Part shown: positions 24,496 through 36,400 of the stretch, piece by piece
Numbering within the stretch: the stretch's first letter is position 1
Layout of the letters: each line of letters opens with the position of its first letter
Origin: UBA6382 sp963600315
Lineage (GTDB): Bacteria > Bacteroidota > Bacteroidia > Bacteroidales > Bacteroidaceae
DNA length: 64,000 bases
NCBI GenBank assembly: GCA_963600315.1
Contig: CAVCAW010000029.1
Span: 1-64,000, forward strand
Reading direction: 5' to 3'
The notes under the pieces: generated by a model
Database searches by the model: none
Told to the model about the DNA's origin: nothing
What the model saw: only the letters and a program-made list of their open reading frames with translations
Position numbers and translations under genes: made by a program

Positions 24496-27400
24496 ATGCA
24501 CCGCAAGACATTCTGTTTGCTGATACTGATGGCACTGCTCTGCCACATAGGAGCAGCTGCCGACGAGATACGCTACGTAGCGAAGTACGGCTCGTATGCC
24601 AACGACGGCAAGACATGGAAAACAGCCAAGAACAACATACAAGACGCCATCAACGACCTCGTGGACAATGGTCTGACGGGCGAAGTGTGGGTGGCAGCCG
24701 GCACCTACACCCCTACGGAGAGTACGGAGTCGACGGGCGGTAGTACGCTCTATATGTCGTTTAAAATCCCAGCGGGCATCAGCGTCTACGGGGGTTTCAA
24801 AGGCGGCGAAAATGGAGAGAAGACGAAGGACGAACGCGAGGTTCTTACACCCAAGTCTACAGGCAAGTTCTACAAAAACTACACTATTCTCTCTGGCGAC
24901 CTCTCGTCGGCAGCCAAGTTTGAATGGAACTACACCAAAGACCAGTGGAACACCTCATTCTACGGCAACTGCTACCACGTCGTGACCTTCGCCACTAACG
25001 GCTTCGATGCCACTACCGGCCGTGCCAACCCCAACGGCGGCGGTTACCGGTCGGCACTGCTCGAGGGCTGCATCATTGAACACGGCAACGCCACCAATAC
25101 CGAAATAACAGGTCGTCCGCACAATGCCTACGGCGGCGGTGTCTACATGGTGGACGGTGCACATCTGAAGCAGTGCGTGGTGCGTGAGTGCGTAGCATCG
25201 CGCGACGGCGGCGGTATTTATATGGACGGTGGCGGCTACATAGAGCGTTGCTTCGTCACTGACTGCCAAGCATTGGGCATCGGCACAAACTACGGCTATG
25301 GCGGTGGTGTGTGCATGGACGGTCCCGATAGCTACAAGAACGTACCGATGATTCAGCGTCAGTCGGGCATCTCGGGTTGCGTGGGCCGCATGGGTGGCGG
25401 TCTTGCCATCAAAGCCAACGACACCAACGGCAACAACAAATACAAAATAGCCTGCACCGCCATGATCATAGCCAACAACACAGCCACGACCGAGGCAGGC
25501 GGTGTCTATATGCTCAAGGGTGGCGCCATCACCCAGACGACCATCGTCAATAACAAGTGTAATGGTGCCGGCGTGAGCATCAACGGAATGGCCACAGGCC
25601 GCTCAGCGGGAGTATACTGCCGCGACAACGGTATACTCGCCAACTCCGTGCTGTGGGGTGGCAAGTGTGATGCCAACAACGACATTCAGTATGCCACCTC
25701 CCACTCGGGCAACAGCCAAGATTTGCGCCCCTACGTCATGTATACGGCGCTGACCAAGAGCGACTACACCGACTGGTCGGGCGTAATCAAGAACCACGCC
25801 TTCAAGGTGTCAGACTACAACACCCGTAAGGATGCCGAACAAGCAGGAGCCGTCATCAGCAGTTCGGAGAGTTTTCCCATGTTCTACCACCCGACACCCA
25901 AAGCTGGCTACATACACGAAAATCAACAGCACCAGTTCTTCATGAATCTGATTGATGGCATGACTGCTACCGACGAAAACGGTAATGCCATCACCGACCG
26001 TGAAGCTTACGACTTCCAGCCGACATCACGCTCTGGTATCGCCCACAAGGGTGTGGCCGTTATCGACATCGACCGCGACAGGCAGACTCCTGCCATGGAG
26101 GTAGACTGGGATATAGTCGGCACACAGTTCAACTCGCGACCTACGCTAGGAGGCTATACCACCTCTTCCATTGCGATAAGGCCTGAGGTAGACGACGCCA
26201 ACAAGAAAGTCAACTTCTACATAGACCCCAATGACAAGTCGGGTACGGAATACGACGACATCGGCAGCAGTTGGGACCAGCCGGTGCGTTTTCTCAACGA
26301 CGCTCTAAGCTTTATCAGAGACGACCAAGCTCTCGACACACCCGTATATTGCAAGAGCGGCTATGCAATCAACGTCTACGTGAAAGAGGGTACGGTGGAC
26401 AACACCAACTCGCGAACCACCACCCGCGTGCGCAAAACGGGATTCGTCATGCCAAGCAATACCACCCTACTCGGCGGCTATCCGAGCGGCAACACAGGCA
26501 CCGACCTCACGGGCCGCAACAACAACGCACACCCTACTACCATCACGGGTAACGTGCAGGACGACTACGACCTCAACGTGATTCACCTGCTGCGCTTCAA
26601 CGAGGGAACAGAGAACACTACCATCGACGGCGTATACATACGCTACGCCAACGCCCGCAGCCAGATAGGTCGCGACGACAGCGGATACACCAAGGGTGGA
26701 GCCATCGCTATATATAACAGCAAAAACATCAAGATTAGCAACTGCTTGATGGTGGGCAACACCGCCTCGGCAGGCTCAGCCGCATTTATCTACAAGTCGA
26801 CCGGCATACAATTTGAGAACTGCATTATCCGCAACAACGAAAGCCGCGAGGTAGACGCTGACGGCAACTTCACGTCAAACACCGGCAACGTAGTGGTGGG
26901 TCAGGAGAGTGAGGTCTCATTCAACCACTGCGACTTCATACGCAACGTAGGTTTCGCCATCGACAGCTACGGCAAGACCAAGGTGACCAACTCTGTGTTC
27001 TACGGCAACATGAACCAACCTGTGGAGGACACGCGCAACAACGAGAGCAGAGCCCTCTACGCCGTGCGCCTGCTGGACAACGGCACCTACTCGGGCGACC
27101 ACAACCTCTATGACAAGAAGTCTGCCACCGCTGACTTCATGACCAAGCTGAGCGCCGACGAGCAGAAGACCAACGAGGCAATACTCACCTACGAATACAG
27201 CGAGACGTCGAACACCTACCCACGCTTCCTCAACCCTACGAAGAACGCAGGTGTCAACACCAACGGCGACGCTACCTACTACGGTCGCACCGTGTCATAC
27301 ATGCCACACAACAACAATCCCATGGTCAACCGCGCATCGAAAATCGATGACGAGGGCAACGCTAACGACGACCACAGCAAATGGGGCAACGACATGATTG

Positions 27401-30400
27401 GCATCAGCCGCGACTTCGGCGGACTGCCCGACATCGGTTCGCTTGAAAACCACGAAGCACTCGATAGCGATGCTGCGGACAAATCATATTCAGACGGTCA
27501 GAAAGCCTACGGAACGGTGATGTACGTGCGCGACTACAACACATACAACGCCGACGGAACAGTGGCAACTACTGACAACAGCACCACCCATGCTGACGGA
27601 ACCCAGCGCGACGGAGCATCGTGGGAGAATGCCATCAATGGTAATGCGGCATATAGCTTTACTTATACATACTCGAAGACTACCGCTCCGGTCACTATCA
27701 CGCCCCACACTCCCACAGTGAGCACAAGCATCACAGCAGAAGACGCTACGGTCTACAAGATAGGTATGTTGTCTAACAATTCCGCAGGCAACACCGTCTA
27801 CTACGCTACTCAAAACGGCAATTACCTTAAGAGCATCTCAGACGCTATCACAGGTGACGACTTCATCCTGCTCTCTGCAAGCGGAGGCTATTATTACATC
27901 TACAACAAAACAGCGAAGAAGTATGTCACTTACACTGAAGTCCTGAGAGGCGAGAACAAAGTTGTATTGTCTGACGCCAACACTTCAAACGCTACTTGGC
28001 GCCTATACCCTGTCAATACTTCCGACAATTACCATACATACTGCATTCAGCCAAGCTCGACGGACAACAGCGAAAGTTCCTTGGCTTGGAATTATTACGG
28101 AGGAACAGGAAACAACATTGGATTTTATAATGGTACAGATAATAATGGCAAATGGCAGTTCATCACTGCGACAGCAGGAAGCCCCACAACCACCACAACC
28201 CAAGAAACAAAAAACATCAACGGTCTGCAGTATGCGGTGAGCACCGTTGAGAGCGAGATGGCAAAGAACTACACTCAACGCATCACGCATGAGTTAGAAA
28301 AATCCGTTAGCGGAACCTATACCACAACACATACCTATCAGGATTTGCCCGCAGACTACACGCAGCGCGAAGTGTGGGTAGGCGCCGGCATCTACACCAA
28401 CACGAGCGGCTATGAGGTGCGCAACCACGTAAAGGTCTACGGAGCCTTCCCCAAGACTGGCACCCCAGGCAAGAACGAACGCCACCCACAGCTCACCACG
28501 GATATCGCCCTGTCTACAGCAAATCAAGGACTGACGGTGTCTGACTATGAGACCATACTCCAGACAAATTCAACCAAAGGGGCTACTACTTATAATCTGA
28601 GTGTGCTCAGCCAACCGTTAGAGTGTCGCGTCACTACCGACCATAACACCAACGTACCTGCCGACCGCGTCATTTATGAAGGGGCAGAATGGGATGGCTT
28701 CACCATCCGTTATGGTTACAAGACTGGTATATCATCAAGCGGAAGTGGCGGTGGTCGCGATGGAGGAGCTGGTTTGAGGCTCTATGAGAATGTGACCGTG
28801 TCCAACTGTGTCATCCGTGACAACGTGTTGAAGGATGGTGTCAAGGGACGTGGTGCAGGAGTCTATGTAGATGGTTCCACTATCATCAACTGCTACATCA
28901 TGGACAACGCAGGTTCTGGAAGTGAAATTTACGGAGGCGGAATGTACATGATAAAGGGTACCATCTACAACTCCGTGATTGTAGGAAACTCTCTCTCTGG
29001 TTCTACTATCCACGGTGCGGGTGCTTTCTTCGAGTCTGCCGACTTCTTCAACAACACAATGGTAAACAATACAGGTTGTGGTTCCATTGAGGTGTGGACT
29101 GCTTCTGCAGCCGAAGCCCACCTTACCCTTTACAACTCCATCATCATAGCTGGCGACAACAAGCTCGTTGACCGAAGCAACTCTACTAAGATTACATTCA
29201 AGAACTGTTTCCTTCAGAGTACCAATACAGCAAACGATGCAAAAAACAATACCGATTACTTAGTGGACGAAACAAACAAATGGTATTGTGGTGGTACTGC
29301 TTTTTCCGCTGCTACCTGCAACCCGTTCGCCAAGACATATACCGACGCCGTTAAGGACTATGACTTCCGCATTGAACAGAAAGACAACTACAATGCAGTG
29401 AACGCCGGTACAGAGTTCATTGACCTTGATAATGACGGCAGCAGCGATATCACAATCCCGAGCTTCGACATGGACTACACCGACCGCGTGCAGGACTGCG
29501 AGATAGACATGGGTGCCTATGAGTACAACGGAGCCTACAGTATCCAGCCCGACCTTTCGAGCGTGGACGGTCAGGCTATCTTCTACGTAACGCCAGATGG
29601 TCGCGGCAATGCCTCTGCCACCAACCCCGACAACGCTGCCTGCGCCAGCAAGTTGCAGAAAGTGCTTGACGCTGCCGGGCGCTACAAGTTCACTACACCT
29701 AACAAACGTGTCATCGTCAAGGTGGCTAATAGCAAGACTCTCGCCGACGACGGCGACGAGACCACCTACTTCAAGTACTACGCCTGCCGCACCACCGATG
29801 TCAACAACGACGACGTGCGCATCTGGTCAATCATCGTGCCACGCGGCGTAGAGGTATGGGGCGGCTACACCGACGAGTGGACTTCGTCAAGCGAAAATGG
29901 TTTCTACTCTAAGGACAGCAACGACACCGTCACCGACAAACGCGACATCACGGGCAACCCCACCTATTTCCACTCCTACTACTACAACTCGAGCGAGAAA
30001 ACCAATGCCAACACCTACCACGTGGTGACCTTCACCGACAAGGTGTTTGACGGCGATGGTAATGCCTACTCCACTGCCGACTATGACGCCAGCACCAATA
30101 CGCTGAGCCACAATAGCACCTATGCTGAGGGCGGCACATACCTTGAGGTCAACAGCAAGACCAACGACCGTGCTGTCATCGACGGCATCTTCATCACCGG
30201 TGGCCAGGCAGATGCAAACACTGCCAGCTCGGAGGTCAACATCAACCAATATGGCGGTGCAGCCATCGTGACCGACTATGCCCACGTGCGCAACTGCATC
30301 GTCCGCAACAACGAAGCGACCTACGGCGGCGCACTCGCACTGACCCACGGCGCACTAGTGTCGGGCTGCCTCATCGACCAGAACACTGCCGACTACGGCG

Positions 30401-33400
30401 GCGCTATCTACGTGTTTGAGAACGGCACCATTCTCTCCGACGGTACCACCATCAACTCGAAGGCGGGCACCGGCGAGGCTATGGACAAAAACATGGCACA
30501 CGTCTACACCTCTACCATCGTTAACAACCTCGCCAACGAGCAAGGCGGCGGTATCTTCTTCGGACAAGACGACGATAACATCAACGTGCGCGTCAACTCG
30601 TCGGTAATATGGCAGAACAACAGTACCAATATGGCTAACGTGTCGGGACTCTACAACCCAACGCGAACCAACGAGACCATCAGTACACTGGAATTCTTCC
30701 CGTTCTCCTACTGCGGGGTGCAGAACCTGCGCATGTCGGGTGCCAACAACCTCTCGCTGGGCAACCTCAACAAGTCGGGAGCACGCTTTGCCGGCAGCAA
30801 AAACGCAGCCGGCAACAACTCCACGCTGGCTGTAGAGACGGCAGACGAGGACTTCACCAGGTTCTCCGACTTCGGCTACTATGCTCTGACCGACTACTCC
30901 ATACTCGTAAGGACGGGTATGCCATCAACCGAATACACCAACTTGGTAAACAACTTGGGACTGTCGCAGTCAGACTTCACCGCAGTAGACCGACTAGTGT
31001 CGACCAACAAAAACCGCTCCTACATAGAGATGGGAGCACGCGCTCTGGACAAAATCATCAGCAACGGACAGCTCATGCTGCGCCTCTTCGTAGCCCAGCC
31101 TACCGACATCAACATAGACGCTGCCGAGACAATGATGAACATGAAAACCACTGCCACCGCCGGCAGTCTGGAAGAATACTACAGCCAAGAAGGCTCGTCA
31201 TTTGCCTACCCGATGCAGAGCCTGCAGGACGCCCTCGACTATATCATAGAAAAGCGTTCGGAATTCAACGACACCAAGACAGGACTCTTGGAGGAAGGTG
31301 CCAACAACCTACCCTTCGAGATATGCATGGGTCGCGGCACCTTCTACCCCACCCGCAATACCTATGGTATATACGGCAATTCGCCTGCCAACACCTTCGC
31401 CATTCCTGAGGGCGTGAGCATCTACGGCGGCTTCGCCGTGGGCAATCCAAACAAAGACTACTCCTTCTTCGGTCGCTACAACAAGAAGGGGTCTGACATA
31501 TCGAGCATCACCGACAACACCAAGCCAGGCACCATAGCGGGCAATGTGGTGACAGTGATAGAGAACGATGCCGACACAACGGTCACCCTCATGAAAAACT
31601 ACGAGATTGAGCAAATGCCAATCGACAAGATGCTATCGAGCCGCCGCTCCAACGACAACAATGGCAACAACATCATTGAGCCGTGGGAATTCCAGCACCA
31701 GACTGTTCTCTCGGGCGATGCCGAGGGTCAGACATACTCAGGTGTATACCACGTAGTAACTGTTGTGGCAGACCAAAACGTGGTGGGCATGCTGCCTAAG
31801 CAGCTCAACTCCCACGAGAAGGCAAACACCACTTACCACACCATGTCGTATGACGACTATATCAAGAAGTTCGGCATTGGCTCTTTCGACTATGAGGAAG
31901 GTCAGTACGTCCTCCTTGACGGTCTCCAGATTACTGGTGGTACAGCCTGCAACTTCATAGAAGGTTCTACTGGTTTTAACAGCAAGTATGACTTCTACTG
32001 CGGAGGCGGACTGCTCGTCGACGGCAACCGCTACTGCAACGACTTCAACAACTGGGACGGCACAACGTACGACGGCACCAACTCCAAGGGCGAGACGTGG
32101 GGCAACGTCGTTGACAAGCACAATGCCCAGATAGGCACAGCGGGCTACCGCGACATTCCATTGAACATCGTCAACTGCAAATTCTCCGACAATGAGGGAG
32201 GTCTGGGCGCTGCCATCTACTCCAACGGCACGATGGACATCTATAAGTCATCGTTTGAACACAACAAAGCCCATAGCGGCGAAGAGACACTGAAAGATGC
32301 CAACAACATCGACAGACAGGTACAGTATCCTGGCAATGGCGGTGCCATCGTCTGCACCCACCAGTTGGGAGCCTACAACACCATCTTCGCCAACAACGAG
32401 GCTTACAGCGACAACACCAGTCTCGAACCTCATCTCTTTGAGAACATCGACAACGAAGGCAAGAACAAGATGCACTCCGGCAGCGGTGGTGCCATCTATA
32501 TGGGTCCGTTTGGATTCTTCCACCTCGTCAACTGCAACATAGTGCGCAACCAAGCCAACATGTACCCCGCCGTCTTCACCCTCAACCCCAACCCCGACCT
32601 CACTAACGGTCGCCACGGCGGAGTGGGCCTGAGCAACACGCTGCGCCCGTCATCCGTTTACTACAACCAGTTCCTCAACACCGTGATTTGGGGCAACGAC
32701 ATCAGCAAGGCCAGTGCCAAAGCCAACGATGGCAATGAGCTCTTCAAGTTCAATGCCCGCATGATATGCAACTACTGGCTAGGCAGCCACGCTCCCGAAG
32801 ACTCTCGCTATACCTCGCCGTCGTTCACCGATGCCGACAACATGCCTACCAACCAGGCTGACCTCGACGCTGACAACGACAAGGAGCAGAGCAAGTATGG
32901 CGAAGTGGCATGGTTCAGTGCCTATGAAGAAGGTCGCGGCATCACTCCGCTTAACGATGCCGACCTGCGCAACAACCAATACTCGCCCTTCACCTATGCA
33001 CGCGACCTCGTCCACACTGCCGGACAGTCGCAGACACCAGCCATCGACACCTACCAGAACTGCAACATTCTGCTGTCGGCAACTAACTTCGACCTCGAAG
33101 GACCTAACTTCGTCAACCCAGCAGCTGACCCAGGCTACGACGGCTATGACGAGTCGTCAGACTGGAGCCCCGCCCGCCTCTCCAACCTCACCGACAACGG
33201 TAGCGGACAGGTAGCTCAGACCGTAGAACTCGTCAACGAGGAGTATATCGCCAAGTTCGACACCTATAGCGACTATGCCTCGCTGCCCAACCGCTCCGTA
33301 TACTACGGTGGCGGTAACCCCTATGGCTACACCTCAGAGAAGCCCGGTGACCTCAAGATTGAGGGAGCCTACACCGTCACCCGCATGCTCTACGGCTACG

Positions 33401-36400
33401 AAAACAACAAAACTTATATGCCGGCAGGCAACATGGACTATATGACCTCTGCCGCCACCGGTCAGAAGCTCTACCGCATCTCCAAAGACCCCAACCCGAC
33501 ACACGACCAGACCTATATCGACATAGGAGTGTATGAATATGCCCACACCGAGCTGCAATACACCACCAACGGCGACGAGGTCGACATCCTCTGGGTATCG
33601 CCCACCGAGAAGCCCGACAACGGACTGCCCGACGGCAGCGCATGGAGCCAGCCTACGTCAGACCTCCAGCGAGCCATCGAGACGCTGCTCGCCAGCCGCA
33701 ACGGCCACCGCAAGGAGATACGCCTCATGAACGGAACCTTCACACCTATCTATAACATCGAAGACCACCTGGCGTTCTATATCGACACCAAGACCCTCAA
33801 CAAGTCGGTCACCATGACCGTCAAGAGCCGCGACGACAAAGGCAACGTCACAGCGTGGAACACTGGCTACGGAGTGAAGTCGCTCACCATCAAGGGCGGC
33901 TACAGCGAACAGATAGAAAACGTCTACGACCCCGAATCCTACCCCGCTATCATTCGCCAGCAATCGCGCACCAACGCCAGCTCCGACCGATGGGATCACC
34001 TCTTCTACATAGCCGACGCCACACAGCGCTACGGATACTACAACAACGGCGCCGAAGCCTATACCGATGCCAACGGCTATGGTAGCTATCAGGAGAAAGA
34101 CGGTAGCTATGACCACACCGTCAACACCATACCTATTCACCTCGACGGCGTGACCATCGTCAATAATCAGGCGCGCTCAGGACAGAACGGAGCGGCCATC
34201 TACTACGAAGACCGCACTGAGACCGAGGAGGTGACACCTACCACCGCCAACATGTCGGTCAACACCTACTTTACCGATGCCGACAAGACCATCGCCTCGA
34301 CCAACAACGAACCTACTAACTACTACAACCGCACCGTCGACAAATACTACACCGACGCTACCTACAGCACCGAGTCAGCGACACCGACAGCATACGCTAC
34401 CTATAAGTATGGGGAGACGAGTGCCAACAAGATTATCATCAGCAAGAGCAAGGTGATGAACAGTGGCTCCTACGAGAGCAACGACAACACCACCAGCGCC
34501 GTCTACATAGGCAAGAACGGTGGCAACGCACTGCTCTACAACGACGTGATGCACAGCAACCTGGGCAACCCGCTCGTGTCGGCAGTGCCCACCATCATCG
34601 TCAACAACACCTATGCGCTCAACAACGGTCGCGTGGACCTCAACGGCGACAACACCGTGACATCATACCTCGACATCAACCAAGGTAGCGACGGAAGCGA
34701 CTACGACGCCGAGGGCGGCGAGATGCTCTCGCCAAGCTACAGGGCTGCGGGCACCAAGTCTGCCACCATCACGGGGTCGGCAATCTACAACTCCGTCTTC
34801 TGGCGCAACAACTACAACGGCACGCAGTTCACGCTGCCGGGCTATGTCAGCCCCGACAAGTCGGGCGACATCTTCTCGCACAATGCCGTCACGGGCATCC
34901 CCACTGCTCTGTACAACACCAGCGCCACCAACTACAACGTGGGACTATCCGACACCAACAGCGACATCATCTACGGCCCTAACTTCACAGACCCCAAGGT
35001 CGATGCCACCACTACAGCACTTGTCGAGGCACGCGACTTCACTATCCAGCCGTCGCAGCGACTGCTCAACACCGGATCCGACGACCTCTACAACGACAAA
35101 GTGGGAGACAGCGAGCAGAACATCATCGACCTGGCATGGAACACCACCACACGCATTGATGCCAGCGGACAAACCCGCTTCCGCTTCACCATAGACCGCG
35201 GAGCCTATGAGTATCAGAACAACCTCAACCGCATCATCTATGTCAACCCCAACGACATGGTTACGGGTCTGGGCAACTCATGGTCTTCGCCTATAGGCTA
35301 TGGTCAGCTGCAGACAGCCATCGACCTGGCTGCCGTATATCATGCCACATGGCCTACTGAAGAGGCCTACGTCTTGGTTAAGGGCTCCAACACCACCAAC
35401 AGCGACCTCCACACAGGCGAGACCATCACCATGCGCGACGGCGTAAGTATCTATGGCAGCATTCTTCCTTCAATGTCCAAGGATTGCTCGTATAGGTTAG
35501 ACGAATCAACCGGTGAATATCTCTATCCCAACGACGTTGTCAACAGCTATATCAATCTGATTCGGGCAGAACGTAACGGAATAGCCGCTCTCAATGCCAA
35601 CAAGACCAGAGTGAGCGGCATTAAGCTGGAAGCAGGCGCTTCCTTAGACACTGACACTACCGGTTACATAGCGTCGCTCGTAGATGGATTCGACGTAACA
35701 GCCACAACCGACGACAATACTACTGGCACAGTCACTGCCCCCGTCATCGACGTGCAGCCAAAGACCGGCACAGCTGTGCTACGTAACATCATCGTACACG
35801 ACAACGACCTCTCGGCCACCGAGGGTGTCAACCTCGCCAATGTGGACAATGCCCTCATCTACGAGGCACTGTTCCGCGACAACAAGGTTGCCACAACCGG
35901 CTACAATCTTGCTCTCGGCTCGACCGGCTATGGCGTAAACCTCACCGTGGAGGGCAAGACCCGTGGTGCTGACGGAACCGTCACCTACAATGGCAAGGGC
36001 GATGCTGACCACCTCTACTATTCCATCGTGAACTATGCCGGACAACCTGCCACGGAGAACACACTCTCGGGACATAACTACAAGTTGGCAAACCACGACC
36101 TTAACTATCAACTTACGGAGAATTCAACTCACATCGATGAGTTTGACAAGAAGAACCCGCTGACGGGTGTGGCAAAAAACTTGGCAAATTATATCCATTA
36201 CAGTTCATACACAGACGAGGATTGGAATACCATACTCCTCGACCGCGACCTCCTCGGCACCCACCGCTTGCTGAACAACGTGACCAGCGAAAATAAGATT
36301 GACCGTGGTGCGTTCGAGACTTGGCGAGTAGAGAATGATTTCACGTGCACAAGCACATACACCTGCTACGTCTCAGAGTATTCTCTTCAGCAAGATGTTT

